Source: JARRPM01 sp963792815
GTDB lineage: Bacteria > Pseudomonadota > Gammaproteobacteria > Pseudomonadales > Halieaceae
Direction: 5' to 3'
DNA length: 64,000 bases
NCBI GenBank assembly: GCA_963792815.1
Contig: CAWBXR010000001.1
Location: 469,285-533,284 of the forward strand
Shown: positions 8,357 to 17,699 of the stretch, one piece after another
Numbering within the stretch: position 1 is the stretch's first letter
How the letters are laid out: each line of letters begins with the position of its first letter
Notes under the pieces: generated by a model
Told to the model about the DNA's origin: nothing
What the model saw: only the letters and a program-made list of their open reading frames with translations
The model's database searches: none
Made by a program: the position numbers and the translations under genes

Positions 8357-9037
8357 ATGTGTGGCCGTTTCAACGTTATCGACAACCCCGGCTTGCGCCA
8401 GTTGCTGCAGGACCTTGGCATCGACCTGCAGCTGCCCCCGGCGGTGAACCTGGCGCCTACCGAGCCGGTGTTCCTGGTGCGCGAGACGGGCGGAACCCGC
8501 GAGGGAGGGTCGGCCCGCTGGTGGCTCACACCCTCCTGGGCGAGTGCGGTCGACCAGAAATATTCCATGTTCAACGCCCGCAGTGAGACCCTGGACAGCA
8601 GTCGCGCTTTCCGCCACCCGTTCAGGTCACAGCGCGGCATCGTGCCGATGAGCAGCTTTATCGAGTGGCGCCAGGAGGGGCAGGTAAAGCAGCCCTGGCT
8701 TATTACCAGCGAGGACGATGCGCTTGCAGTGGCCGCCCTGTGGGACATATGGGAGGGCGGGGCCGAGCCGCTGCTCTCCTGTACCCTGGTGACCGCGGCA
8801 GCGGCGCCGGCATTCGAGCCCTGGCACCGGCGCATGCCCCTGGTGCTGGGTCGCGACGAGTACGACCGCTGGCTGGACTGCAGTCACACCATAGACCCGG
8901 CCGACCCCCTGTTTCGTCCCGCGCTCAAACTGCCGCTGCGCCTGCAGGCCCTGCCCCGGGCGATCGGTAATGCGCGCAACAAGGACCCCGCACTGCTGCA
9001 GGGGGTGGGTGAGATCGTGGAATTACCCGCCGGCTGA
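8357..9037 (+). CDS. yedK: SRAP-domain protein (YedK/HMCES), abasic-site DNA-protein crosslinker
   Basis: A 226-residue SOS-response-associated peptidase family protein. It starts MCGRFNV, so processing of Met1 leaves Cys2 as the nucleophile that forms a thiazolidine link with abasic sites in single-stranded DNA. Other family marks are NLAPTEPVFLVR, WWLTPSWA, MFNARSET, the Glu in SSFIEWR, and the His in FEPWHRRMPLVL. The start was set at the ATG giving MCGRF, because an upstream extension would destroy the obligatory Cys2. Divergent from the DUF35 gene. No LexA box was recognised upstream. Confidence 0.92.
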   Translation: MCGRFNVIDNPGLRQLLQDLGIDLQLPPAVNLAPTEPVFLVRETGGTREGGSARWWLTPSWASAVDQKYSMFNARSETLDSSRAFRHPFRSQRGIVPMSSFIEWRQEGQVKQPWLITSEDDALAVAALWDIWEGGAEPLLSCTLVTAAAAPAFEPWHRRMPLVLGRDEYDRWLDCSHTIDPADPLFRPALKLPLRLQALPRAIGNARNKDPALLQGVGEIVELPAG

Positions 9038-9181
9038 GCAGGCAGCTCTACCGGTGATGGCCAATGCCTTGTCCGGCTATTGTCCACAAGTCGGGGTTCG
9101 GGCATATTGGGCGCAGATAACAACAATTCAGTGCTCAGCACGATACCAATAATACTAACCAGCACAATCCCCGGGGGCTTC

Positions 9182-11680
9182 ATGCAGCACAAGAAATCGC
9201 ACCTCATGCGTCGCTCAATTCAGGCGCTGCTCAGCGCAAGCCTGGTCCTTGCCAGCCAATCCGGCTGGAGCCAGGGGCTCGAGGAAGTGATCGTGACCGC
9301 GCAGAAACGGGAGCAGGGGTTGCAGGACGTACCGATCGCCGTCGAGGCTTTCAGCGCCCAGCAGATCACTAACCTGTCGGCCCAGGACATTGGCGACCTC
9401 GGTACCTTTACTCCCAATGTGACCATTTCCAAAGCAGCCAATCAGCCCAACTACGCCATTCGCGGTATCGGTACCGATGACTTCGGTATCGGCGCCGACC
9501 CGGCGGTGGGTGTCTACCAGGACGGGGTGTATATCGGACGGTCCGGTGGTTCGAAGGTGGCCTTCAACGATCTCGCCCGGGTGGAGATTCTCAACGGCCC
9601 CCAGGGCACCCTGTTTGGTCGTAATGCCGCCGCCGGCGCGATCCAGTACATCAGCAACAAGCCTGATGAGGAGCTGTACGGTTGGGCCCGGGGAACGGTT
9701 GGAAACTATGATCGCTACCAGGTCGATGGGGTGGCCAACATACCCATGGCGGATAATCTCTTTTTCCGGGCGGGACTGCTATGGAACCAGCGCGATGGCT
9801 GGATTGACAACGTCTATAACGGCAACGACCTGGCCAGGCAGGGCAACCGCTCTATTGTGACCCAGCTGCGCTGGTTGCCCACGGATCGACTGGATACCAT
9901 CCTGCGGCTGGAATTTGACCAGACCGATGAGGATTCGCGGGTGCGCTCCAGCGCTGTGTGGGGCCCGCGTGACAACGGTGCGGGCTTCAACAAGGTGGCC
10001 AGTGACTCCGACCTGTCGGAAAAGCGTAATCTGTGGGGCGCCTCCTGGCACGTGACCTACGACATGGACTGGGCCACGCTGACCTCGATCAGCTCCTACC
10101 GCTATTTCAACTCGAAAAATCCCGAAGAGAAGGATGGCTCCGCCGAGTTGTATTATTTCTTCAATGACCTGAACAAGGAGAAGAATGACCAGTTCGGCCA
10201 GGAGTTCAGGCTGGATGGTGAAATGGGGTCCAGGTTCCGCTGGACTGCGGGTGTAAACGCCTATTACGAGCACGCGCGCCAGATCAGCGGTATTCACCTG
10301 ACGCCCCAGTCCGTCGACAAGCTGATCGCGGAGGGGGAGATAGGCGTGCCTTACGATGCGCTTGTTCCCGGCGCTCCGATCGATATCGCTTTCCTCGTTT
10401 TTCCCGACCCATTCAATGAGCGCGCAGTGACCAGTGGCGCCCAGGCGCTCGAAGACGATATCGCTTACCGGGAGCAGATTCGCATCAATGCGAAATACAA
10501 ATCCTATGCCGGATTTGCCGATGTCACCTACGATCTCACCGACACCCTCGCCCTCACCGGCGGCCTGCGTTATACCTACGATGACAAAAAATTCGGTCGT
10601 TACGTTAAATTCAACGACTACGTGGTCGCATTTGCATTCACCACTGAAACCCGAATCGACGCCAATGGCAACTACGATCCGGACGGCAACCTGGGGTTCC
10701 TGCAGTCCGACAAGGACTGGTCGAAACTCACCCCGCGGGTGGTTTTGGAGTGGCAGGCCCAGGAGGAGGTGATGCTTTACGCCTCCTATACCGAAGGCTA
10801 TAAGGCGGGTGGCTTCAACAGTGCCGGAGAGATTTTTGCGCCACCGTTCGATCCGGAGGAGGTCGCCAACTACGAGCTGGGCATGAAGTCCAGCTGGCTG
10901 GACAACACTCTGCGGGTGAACACCGCCCTGTTCAGTTACACCTATGACAACCTGCAATCCCTCGCATTTATCGATGCGGCCTGCCTCCCCGACTCGACTG
11001 TCGGTACTTACCTGTTTGAGACCTCCGACGTCGAGGGCAAGGGTTTCGAGCTGAACGTCAACTGGCTGGCGCTGCCCTCGCTGGAGCTTTATGTCAACAC
11101 CGGTTACCTGGATGCAGAGTACAAGCGCAGGGAGGAAAAGCAGGTTATCGACGGTGTCTGTGTGATCAAGGACCGCTCCGGTGAAACATTCTCCGAATCA
11201 CCTGACATGAACTTCACGGTGGGCGCTAATTACAGCCTGGACTTTGACAACGGGGGCGAGGTGGTACTGGCGGTGGCATATAACTACACCGGGGGTCTGG
11301 AGCGGGACCAGTGCGTCTATGTGGTGGACAACAAGGCAGAGGGGGCCCCGAATGATATCTACGGCCTGACAAAAGTGGACGGGCAGCTGGTGATCAGCGA
11401 CTCCTCAGCCACAGGGGACCTCACCGAACCGCCCTACAGCAACTGCCCGGATACTGATGACCGGGAGCAGCTCAACGCCAGGCTGGCGTACAACTCCCCC
11501 GAGCGGGACTGGACGGTGGCGGCGTTCATCACTAATGCCACCAACTGGCAGCCTGACAAGGTAGATCCGGGTGGTCTGGGCGGCCAGTTGGCAACGGCTT
11601 TTTCCGATGGCTCACCCTCCTATGGCCGCACCGACGAGCCGCGTATGTACGGTATGGAGTTCCGCTACAACTTCCAATAG
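9182..11680 (+). CDS. TonB-dependent outer-membrane receptor
   Basis: An 832-residue TonB receptor. It has a signal peptide (MQHKKSHLMRRSIQALLSASLVLASQ), the plug start EEVIVTAQKREQGLQDVPIAVEAFS, plug landmarks (NYAIRGIGT, RVEILNGPQGTLFGRNAAAGAI), and a 22-strand barrel ending in an aromatic residue (RMYGMEFRYNFQ), the outer-membrane insertion signal. This subfamily is greatly expanded in Halieaceae and sphingomonads and takes up complex organic substrates. The neighbouring SDR and the catabolic genes upstream suggest a hydrophobic or polycyclic substrate, but that is inference. The ATG at 9182 was chosen over an in-frame start 34 codons earlier because it gives a proper signal peptide. A hairpin terminator follows. 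Confidence 0.93.
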   Translation: MQHKKSHLMRRSIQALLSASLVLASQSGWSQGLEEVIVTAQKREQGLQDVPIAVEAFSAQQITNLSAQDIGDLGTFTPNVTISKAANQPNYAIRGIGTDDFGIGADPAVGVYQDGVYIGRSGGSKVAFNDLARVEILNGPQGTLFGRNAAAGAIQYISNKPDEELYGWARGTVGNYDRYQVDGVANIPMADNLFFRAGLLWNQRDGWIDNVYNGNDLARQGNRSIVTQLRWLPTDRLDTILRLEFDQTDEDSRVRSSAVWGPRDNGAGFNKVASDSDLSEKRNLWGASWHVTYDMDWATLTSISSYRYFNSKNPEEKDGSAELYYFFNDLNKEKNDQFGQEFRLDGEMGSRFRWTAGVNAYYEHARQISGIHLTPQSVDKLIAEGEIGVPYDALVPGAPIDIAFLVFPDPFNERAVTSGAQALEDDIAYREQIRINAKYKSYAGFADVTYDLTDTLALTGGLRYTYDDKKFGRYVKFNDYVVAFAFTTETRIDANGNYDPDGNLGFLQSDKDWSKLTPRVVLEWQAQEEVMLYASYTEGYKAGGFNSAGEIFAPPFDPEEVANYELGMKSSWLDNTLRVNTALFSYTYDNLQSLAFIDAACLPDSTVGTYLFETSDVEGKGFELNVNWLALPSLELYVNTGYLDAEYKRREEKQVIDGVCVIKDRSGETFSESPDMNFTVGANYSLDFDNGGEVVLAVAYNYTGGLERDQCVYVVDNKAEGAPNDIYGLTKVDGQLVISDSSATGDLTEPPYSNCPDTDDREQLNARLAYNSPERDWTVAAFITNATNWQPDKVDPGGLGGQLATAFSDGSPSYGRTDEPRMYGMEFRYNFQ

Positions 11681-11697
11681 CAAGGCACCGCAGTAAA

Positions 11698-11717
11698 GCC
11701 CGCCACCGGCGGGTTTT
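11698..11717 (+). terminator. Rho-independent terminator after the TonB receptor
   Basis: CCCGCC and GGCGGG form a stem with an ACC loop, followed by TTTT, 18 nt after the receptor stop codon. Confidence 0.65.
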
Positions 11718-11744
11718 CCCCGGGTTACAACAGGATGAACGTTC

Positions 11745-12641
11745 ATGGGTATCTATGCATTAACCGGCGGCGCCACCGGCATTGGCGCGGAATTGAAACG
11801 CCAGCTGTCACAGGCGGGGCACGAGGTGATTTCGGTGGATATCAGGGAGGGCGATATTATTGCCGACCTGGCCACCCGGGAAGGGCGGCAGGCGGCGGTT
11901 GACGGTATTCGCGAGCGGGCGCCGGACGGCCTCGATGGTTACATTCCCTGCGCCGGCTTGCCGCCGGTGGCCAAACCCCTGTCGCTGATCCCACAGGTCA
12001 ACTATTTCGCGGCGGTAGAGACGGTGGCGGGCCTGCGCGACCTGTTGGCTATGAAGCGCGGCACGGCGCTGCTGGTGGCGTCCAATTCCGCCCCCATGAT
12101 CGGCAATGAGGATCCCTACGTACAGGCCTGCCTGGCGGGAGACGAGTCCGGTGCCTGCAGCGATATCGAGAGCCGTGACGGCCATACCGCCTATGCCGGC
12201 TCCAAACGCGCGTTGGTATTGTGGATGCGACGCAACGTGGTGGAGTACGCCGCCGCAGGCGTGCGCCTGAACGCGGTTGCCCCCGGCATCACCCGGACCC
12301 CGCTGTCGGAACAGGTGATGGCCGACGCGGAACTGGGCGAAGCGATGAAGCAGTTTGCCGCCATGGTGCCCTGGGGCGGGACGGCGCAGCCCGCGGAGAT
12401 CGCCAACGTCATGCGCTTTATGCTCAGCCCCGAGGCCGGCTTCGTCTGCGGCTCGGTGTTCTTTGTCGATGGCGGCTCGGACGCGATGCTGCGCAGCGAT
12501 GCATTGCTGAAAGCCGTGGCTTCCCGGCGAAGAGCCGCCGCGCCTGCCCGCGGCAAATGCTGGGCCGCTAGTCGCTGCGTGCTCGCCACCCGCTCCATCT
12601 CCACCTTGATCGCCGCGCTGATGGTTTCGCTGAGTTGGTAA
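11745..12641 (+). CDS. Short-chain dehydrogenase/reductase (hydroxysteroid-dehydrogenase-like)
   Basis: An NAD(P)-dependent SDR. The cofactor motif is ALTGGATGIGAEL at the N-terminus. The catalytic Tyr/Lys is HTAYAGSKRALVLWMRR, and the family ends near FVDGGSDAMLRSDAL, at about residue 254. The reading frame then runs 44 residues further with low-quality sequence (RRRAAAPARGKCWAAS...) and overlaps the opposite-strand lipoprotein gene by 450 bp. A TGA one base out of frame at 12508-12510 would end the protein at the normal SDR length, so an indel near 12500 is possible. The lack of an internal NNAG motif and the central insert are like bacterial 3-alpha-hydroxysteroid dehydrogenases. It follows the TonB receptor. 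Confidence 0.8.
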   Translation: MGIYALTGGATGIGAELKRQLSQAGHEVISVDIREGDIIADLATREGRQAAVDGIRERAPDGLDGYIPCAGLPPVAKPLSLIPQVNYFAAVETVAGLRDLLAMKRGTALLVASNSAPMIGNEDPYVQACLAGDESGACSDIESRDGHTAYAGSKRALVLWMRRNVVEYAAAGVRLNAVAPGITRTPLSEQVMADAELGEAMKQFAAMVPWGGTAQPAEIANVMRFMLSPEAGFVCGSVFFVDGGSDAMLRSDALLKAVASRRRAAAPARGKCWAASRCVLATRSISTLIAALMVSLSW

Positions 12642-13180
12642 AAAAGCGCACTGTAGGCGGCAGGCAGTTCCGCCGGGCGCAGTTGCCCGGGCGGCAGTGA
12701 CTGGCTGAACTGGCTTATCTGCCGGGTGAGGGGGGTGGCATCTGCCGGCCGGTAAATGAGCCAGTCCACCACCAGCGTGGCCTGCCCCTCCCGGGCATCC
12801 AGGTCCAGCACGCTGATCCTGACCCCGTAATCCGGCGCCTGGCGCACATCCCAGGGGAAAGATCGCAGATTTTCACTTTCCATCAGGGCAGACAGGTTCA
12901 GGACCATCACCCGCTTGATGCCGTATTCCAGCGGTTCCGCCCAGCGTTCGGTGCCGGTTATCTGCAACTGGTTGCCGCCGCTGGCGTAGACCATGGCATT
13001 GCGGTTGAGGAATTCAGGGACATCTACCGGCCCAATCCCCAGGGACGGCTCCTGGCCGCCGGGGACGGGCGCAACCGACGGTGTGAGCCGGTAAAAGTTA
13101 CTCGGGGGCGAACTGCCGCAAGCGCTGAGCAACAGCAACAGGCAAGCGCTGGCAGTGATCCGGTGCAGGTTGTTGGTCAT
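12191..13180 (-). CDS. MCE-system auxiliary lipoprotein (PqiC/ABC-transport auxiliary type)
   Basis: An outer-membrane lipoprotein of the PqiC/DUF330 family that partners MCE lipid-transport systems. The lipobox is LLLLLSACGSSPP, so Cys21 or so is lipidated. Family marks are NFYRLTPSV, LGIGPVDVPEFLNRNAMVY, and RWAEPLEYGIKRVMVLNLSALM. The recognisable domain ends near ISAAIKVEMERVASTQRL, at about 12570. The remaining 125 codons are antisense to the conserved core of the SDR gene and are unlikely to be a real domain. A TAG one base out of frame at 12570-12568 would give the usual length of about 203 residues. It is the last gene of the Mla-like operon, and its start overlaps the MlaD-like gene by 4 nt. 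Confidence 0.78.
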   Translation of the reverse strand: MTNNLHRITASACLLLLLSACGSSPPSNFYRLTPSVAPVPGGQEPSLGIGPVDVPEFLNRNAMVYASGGNQLQITGTERWAEPLEYGIKRVMVLNLSALMESENLRSFPWDVRQAPDYGVRISVLDLDAREGQATLVVDWLIYRPADATPLTRQISQFSQSLPPGQLRPAELPAAYSALFYQLSETISAAIKVEMERVASTQRLAAQHLPRAGAAALRREATAFSNASLRSIASEPPSTKNTEPQTKPASGLSIKRMTLAISAGCAVPPQGTMAANCFIASPSSASAITCSDSGVRVMPGATAFRRTPAAAYSTTLRRIHNTNARLEPA

Positions 13181-14145
13181 TGCGTGTTCTCCTGTTTGCC
13201 GCGCAGCAGCGATTCCGGCTGCCGGTCCAGCATGTTGGCAAGCTCCTGTATAGCCCTGCTGGCCAGGGTGAGTTCGTGCAGGGCTTTGTTGAGCTGATAG
13301 GCGGTGGCGGAACCTGGCGAAACCAGGCTGTCGATATTGATCATGGTGTTTTCAAAGGCCTTTATCGCGTCATTCAGTACACCCAGGTTTTTCTGGGCCA
13401 GTTCGGACAGTTTGGGCAGCTCAGCATTGGCACCGGCAAGGATATCCGAGGCACCATTCAATACCTTGTCGAGTTTGGGCCCGGTGGTCGCCAGCTGGCC
13501 GTTCAGCTCGTCGCTCAGTTTGCTGACAGAGACCAGGGTTGTCTGCAGGTCCCCTGACAATGACTGGAACTTCTCGCTGGTGACAAAAGTACTGAGGCCG
13601 TGGATCGTGTCCTGCACGTTCTGGGCCAGCTGGGCGAGGTCTATCTCATCTATTTTGCGGGCGATCTGCTCGAGATCCGTCGGGATGGTCGGGAGCTGGG
13701 TCAGGTCCGAGTCGATGGAAACCAGCACCGGGGGTTTGTCCGGATGGAAGTCCAGCTGGATATATAGCAGGCCGGTGAGCAGGCTCTGGGTTTTCAACTG
13801 CGCGCGCAGGCCGCGGGCGATCAAGCCGTCAGTCACATCCTTGGTGCTGGTGCCCAGGCGCTTGATATTCTTGCCGCTTAACTCCGCTTCCACCAGCATG
13901 ATCAGGTCGAGGTTGTCGGCGTTCAGCATCAGCTCCACGGTGGTCACCTGGCCGATCTGCACGCCACGCAGTGCCACGGGAGCGCCGACGTTCAGGCCCT
14001 TGACCGAGCCTTCGAACACCATCACGACTTTCTCGCTCTGTCGGCCAAAGCCGGTGCCCAAGGCAAAAATGACTATGGTGATCGCTATCAACACCGCGCC
14101 GATGACAAAGGCGCCGATCGCCACTGTATGTGGTTTTTCACTCAT
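13177..14145 (-). CDS. MlaD-family MCE-domain protein
   Basis: A 322-residue membrane-anchored periplasmic protein. One N-terminal helix (VAIGAFVIGAVLIAITIVIFALG) is followed by an MCE domain (VVMVFEGSVKGLNVGAPVALRGVQIGQVTTVEL) of the kind that forms hexameric rings carrying phospholipids between membranes. The rest is predicted alpha-helical (about 175-310, with repeated Leu/Ala heptads), longer than E. coli MlaD (183 residues) and more like the PqiB/Mkl-linked class. Start and stop overlap its neighbours by a few bases, so ATPase, MCE protein and lipoprotein are co-translated. Confidence 0.88.
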   Translation of the reverse strand: MSEKPHTVAIGAFVIGAVLIAITIVIFALGTGFGRQSEKVVMVFEGSVKGLNVGAPVALRGVQIGQVTTVELMLNADNLDLIMLVEAELSGKNIKRLGTSTKDVTDGLIARGLRAQLKTQSLLTGLLYIQLDFHPDKPPVLVSIDSDLTQLPTIPTDLEQIARKIDEIDLAQLAQNVQDTIHGLSTFVTSEKFQSLSGDLQTTLVSVSKLSDELNGQLATTGPKLDKVLNGASDILAGANAELPKLSELAQKNLGVLNDAIKAFENTMINIDSLVSPGSATAYQLNKALHELTLASRAIQELANMLDRQPESLLRGKQENTQ

Positions 14146-14941
14146 TGTCTGGCCCCTCTGTTTGTTCGCTGGTTTCGCCTGCGCCGCTCCCTCGGGTCAG
14201 GAACTGTCGCACCACGGCCTGTTTGCTGTGATCCCGCAGGTAGTTCGGATCGCCGCAGTCGATCATGGTACGGCTGTTGGCGTCCAGGTAGACGGAGTTA
14301 TTGGCGATAGTGAATATGCTGGCCAATTCGTGAGTCACCATTACTACCGTCGCCCCGGTGGAGTCCTGTATTTCCCTGATCAGGTCGTCCAGCAGGCGGG
14401 AGCTTATCGGGTCGAGTCCGGCCGAGGGCTCATCGAAAAAAAGTATCTCCGGATCCAGCGCTATGGCGCGCGCCAGCGCCGCGCGCTTGCGCATGCCGCC
14501 ACTGATCTCCGAGGGATAATAATCCTGGTAGCCCGCAAGGCCGACCAGGGCCAACTTGTAAGCCACGATATCCGCGATCTCGCCGCTGTCCGAGTCGGTG
14601 TAAAGCTGTAGCGGCAGCGCGACATTTTCCGCCAGGGTCATGGCGCTGAACAGCCCGCCTGTCTGGTAGGTGATGCCCCAGCGCCTGCGAGTGGCTTCGC
14701 GCTGTGCATCGCTGGCGTTGACGAAGCTCTGCCCGTTGTAGGCGATGTCGCCCCTGGCGGGGTTGATCAGGCCCAGCATATGCTTGAGCAGAGTGCTTTT
14801 GCCGCAGCCGCTGCCCCCCATGATGACAAAGATATCCCCCCGCTTGACATCGAAAGTCAGGTCGCGCTGTATAACGAAAGACCCGTAGGCCATGGTGAGG
14901 TTGCTCACGCTGATGTGGATTTCGGAAGCTGACTTATCCAT
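14138..14941 (-). CDS. Mla-type ABC transporter ATPase
   Basis: A 267-residue ABC ATPase for the lipid transporter. Walker A is GGSGCGKST, the signature is SEISGGMRKRAALARAIAL, Walker B is ILFFDEPSAGLD, and the switch His is VTHELAS. It is closest in outline to MlaF/Mkl. The ATG at 14941 overlaps the permease stop by one base (TGATG), which sets the start. Confidence 0.9.
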   Translation of the reverse strand: MDKSASEIHISVSNLTMAYGSFVIQRDLTFDVKRGDIFVIMGGSGCGKSTLLKHMLGLINPARGDIAYNGQSFVNASDAQREATRRRWGITYQTGGLFSAMTLAENVALPLQLYTDSDSGEIADIVAYKLALVGLAGYQDYYPSEISGGMRKRAALARAIALDPEILFFDEPSAGLDPISSRLLDDLIREIQDSTGATVVMVTHELASIFTIANNSVYLDANSRTMIDCGDPNYLRDHSKQAVVRQFLTRGSGAGETSEQTEGPDNE

Positions 14942-16071
14942 CAGAAGCGTATCTGCTGGCAAATGATGTTGATACCCGCATCCGCCACTATCAGGTAGAC
15001 AATCGCAGTGACTACCGCTTCGGTAGCGGCCTGGCCCACCGCGGCGGAGCTTCTGCCTGAATTCATCCCCGCCCGACAGCCCGCCACCGCTATCAACAGG
15101 GCAAATACCACGCTCTTGATCAGCCCCACAACCAGATGGTTGATGGCGACTGCGCTTTCCGCCTGGGTGATATATTGCAGTGGTGTGATCCCCATCCCCC
15201 CGGCGACCAGGCCGCCGCCCACGATGCCCAGCAGGTCCGCGTAAAGGGTGAGCATGGGCATGACCACGACCAGGGCAAGCAGGCGCGGAATGACCAGGAA
15301 CTCGACCGGGGAGATGCCCATGGTGGTAATCGCGTCTATTTCCTCGTTGGTCTGCATGGTGCCCAGCTGCGCCGCATAGGCGGCGCCGGTGCGTCCCGCC
15401 ATCACCACTGCTGTCATCAGTACTCCCATTTCCCGCAGAATGCCGATAGTCACCAGGTTCGCCACATAGACTTCCGCCCCGAACTGCTGCAACTGCACGG
15501 CGCCCAGGTAGGCCAGGATCATGCCTACCAGGACGCTGGTCAGGGTGATGATACCCAGTGCACTGGGCCCACCCTCATAACAGAACTGGCGAAAATCCAC
15601 GAAGCGGGTATTGGACCTCCCCGCCGCAAGTTTGACCAGGGCGATGGTTACCTCGCCGGTGAATGCCAGCGATTCCCTGAGGGATTCCGCGGCTTTCGTG
15701 AGCAGCGCGACGGGGTTGAGCGACTCCTGCCAGGTCTCCTGGGGTTCAGGCTCCCGCTGGTGGGGCGCTACCGCGGTGGCCAGGGCAAGCAATTTCGCTG
15801 CGCCGGCCGGCAGGTCCCGGGTAGCAAAGGCGATGCCTTCTTCGCGGCAGTGGTTGGAGCATTGCAGCAGGAACGCCACCAGTGTCGAGTCCCACTCGCC
15901 GAGCGCCGCGCCGTCCACTGTGAGGCCCGTGGAGGTCCCCAGGTGCAACTGGCTGGAAACCGCGCCGAAGTCACCCGGGTCATAGCCCTGTATCCAATCG
16001 CCGGAGAGGGTAAGCAGCGCCTTGTTGTCATTGCTGTGGTCAAGCTGGAAGCCAGCGTTCGGGTCGGTCAT
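14941..16071 (-). CDS. MlaE-family permease with N-terminal STAS (MlaB-like) domain
   Basis: A 376-residue fusion. Residues 1 to about 105 look like a STAS domain (GFQLDHSNDNKALLTLSGDW; GLTVDGAALGEWDSTLVAFLLQC), the role played by separate MlaB in E. coli. Residues from about 125 on are an MlaE/YrbE permease with five to six membrane segments and the family motif GRTGAAYAAQLGTMQTNEEIDAI. It would form the inner-membrane core with the downstream ATPase. It is the first gene of the four-gene operon; its promoter should lie in 16072-16152. Confidence 0.89.
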   Translation of the reverse strand: MTDPNAGFQLDHSNDNKALLTLSGDWIQGYDPGDFGAVSSQLHLGTSTGLTVDGAALGEWDSTLVAFLLQCSNHCREEGIAFATRDLPAGAAKLLALATAVAPHQREPEPQETWQESLNPVALLTKAAESLRESLAFTGEVTIALVKLAAGRSNTRFVDFRQFCYEGGPSALGIITLTSVLVGMILAYLGAVQLQQFGAEVYVANLVTIGILREMGVLMTAVVMAGRTGAAYAAQLGTMQTNEEIDAITTMGISPVEFLVIPRLLALVVVMPMLTLYADLLGIVGGGLVAGGMGITPLQYITQAESAVAINHLVVGLIKSVVFALLIAVAGCRAGMNSGRSSAAVGQAATEAVVTAIVYLIVADAGINIICQQIRF

Positions 16072-16152
16072 GGGATTCGGCAGGTGACGACGGTAGACCC
16101 GAGTTTAAAGGCTTGGCCCCCGAATTACCAAGCCCCGGGAGGGAAGGGCGCC

Positions 16153-16659
16153 CTAGCGAAAGGGCAGCGCGGGCCGCAGGGGCGCGATGATGTCGTAGGC
16201 CTTCTGGTAAATCAGCGCGACCGGGGTATTGTTATCCGCCTCCTGGCGCCGGGAAATCATGGTGACGGGAAACAGGTACTCATCGCTTTCCTTGTAGCGC
16301 AGTGCCCGGCTGCGGCCGTGGGCGTCCTCATAGATGACCCAGTGCATGTCGAGATCCGCGGCCAGCAGATCGCCCATTATCACCCCCATGGCCTGCAGCT
16401 CGCGGGTCTGGTCAGGTCTGACCAGGCGGCGGTCCAGCATCAGCTGGAGCAGTTGCAAGTCGTTGTCCTTGTCGCCGGTGAAACTCCGGCCCAGCTCCAG
16501 GGCGGCCATGTCGTTGAGCAAATCGCGCTGCTGGGTCATGTATTGCCGGTCCAGCTGCGATAGATCGCCGATTCTCACAGTGTTATCGGCGATGCTGGCG
16601 GTCGCCGCAAGGATTGTCCCGGCGACCAACAGCCAATGAGTGAATCTGGCGAATGACAT
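16153..16659 (-). CDS. Exported protein, DUF3806-like
   Basis: A 168-residue protein with a signal peptide (MSFARFTHWLLVAGTILAATASIADN). The mature part has RQYMTQQRDLLNDMAAL and a C-terminal block HWVIYEDAHGRSRALRYKESDEYLFPVTMISRR that resembles the DUF3806 family. No catalytic motif is seen. It stands alone between the Mla operon and dapA, which is divergent. Function unknown. Confidence 0.68.
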   Translation of the reverse strand: MSFARFTHWLLVAGTILAATASIADNTVRIGDLSQLDRQYMTQQRDLLNDMAALELGRSFTGDKDNDLQLLQLMLDRRLVRPDQTRELQAMGVIMGDLLAADLDMHWVIYEDAHGRSRALRYKESDEYLFPVTMISRRQEADNNTPVALIYQKAYDIIAPLRPALPFR

Positions 16660-16826
16660 CAGGCGTTCTCCCCGGGATCCGGCACCTGCCGGCTCCTCAT
16701 ATAGCGACCCGCCCTCATTTTAGCCCAATTTGGTTGTCTTACGGGCGTTGTCATGGATAATGGCGGACTTTCCCCGGGCCGCGTCGAGACAGGGCCCGCG
16801 ACCCCCGCAAATTTCGGAGATATCGA

Positions 16827-17699
16827 ATGATTACCGGCAGTATAGTCGCCCTGGTTACCCCCATGCATGCCGATGGCAGTGTGGACTGGGCCGGGCTGGA
16901 AAGACTGCTGGACTTGCATATCGAGGCGGGAACCGGCGCGATCGGGGCAGTGGGGACCACGGGCGAAAGCGCCACCCTCAGCGTCGAGGAGCACTGCGAG
17001 GTTATCAGGCACTGCGTCAATTACCTGCGGGGGCGCCTGCCCGTTGTGGCGGGTACCGGCTCCAACTCCACCTGGGAGGCCATAGACCTGACCCGGGCGG
17101 CGGCAGAGGCGGGGGCTGATGCCTGCCTGCTGGTGACCCCTTACTACAACCGACCCACCCAGCGCGGCCTGTATGAGCACTTCAAGGCGATCGCCGCCGC
17201 CGTGGATGTGCCCCAGATCCTCTATAATGTGCCGGGAAGAACCTGTGTCGATATGGCCAACGATACTGTGGCGCGCCTTGCCGAGCTGGGGAATATAGTG
17301 GGCATCAAGGACGCCACCGGCGACCTCTCCCGGGGCCGGGAACTGATAGCCCTTTGCGGCGAACACCTGGCGATTTATTCTGGCGACGACCCGACAGCGA
17401 TGGAGCTCATGCTGGCGGGCGGGCACGGTAATATATCGGTGACCGCCAATGTGGCGCCCGCGAAGATGGCGCAGTTATGCCGCTTCGCCATGGCCGGCGA
17501 TCGCGCGGCCGCTGCCGCCGTAAACGATAGCCTGAGTCCACTTAACCAGGCGCTGTTTGTCGAGGCCAACCCGATACCGGTCAAGTGGGCCCTGCAGCAC
17601 ATGGGCCTGATCGAGGAGGGCATACGGTTGCCTTTGACGCCCCTGGACGAGTCTTTTCACGGTCAGGTGATCGCGGCTCTGGATATGGCGGGAATCTGA
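16827..17699 (+). CDS. dapA: 4-hydroxy-tetrahydrodipicolinate synthase
   Basis: Condenses pyruvate with aspartate semialdehyde, the first committed step of lysine/diaminopimelate synthesis. At 290 residues it is the usual length. Marks are VGTTGESATLS (pyruvate-binding Thr pair), PYYNRPTQRGLYEHF (Tyr of the proton relay), the Schiff-base Lys in VGIKDATGDLSR, and GDDPTAMELMLAGGHGNISVTANV. The stop shares its last base with the bamC start (TGATG), so the two are coupled as in other gammaproteobacteria. Confidence 0.96.
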   Translation: MITGSIVALVTPMHADGSVDWAGLERLLDLHIEAGTGAIGAVGTTGESATLSVEEHCEVIRHCVNYLRGRLPVVAGTGSNSTWEAIDLTRAAAEAGADACLLVTPYYNRPTQRGLYEHFKAIAAAVDVPQILYNVPGRTCVDMANDTVARLAELGNIVGIKDATGDLSRGRELIALCGEHLAIYSGDDPTAMELMLAGGHGNISVTANVAPAKMAQLCRFAMAGDRAAAAAVNDSLSPLNQALFVEANPIPVKWALQHMGLIEEGIRLPLTPLDESFHGQVIAALDMAGI

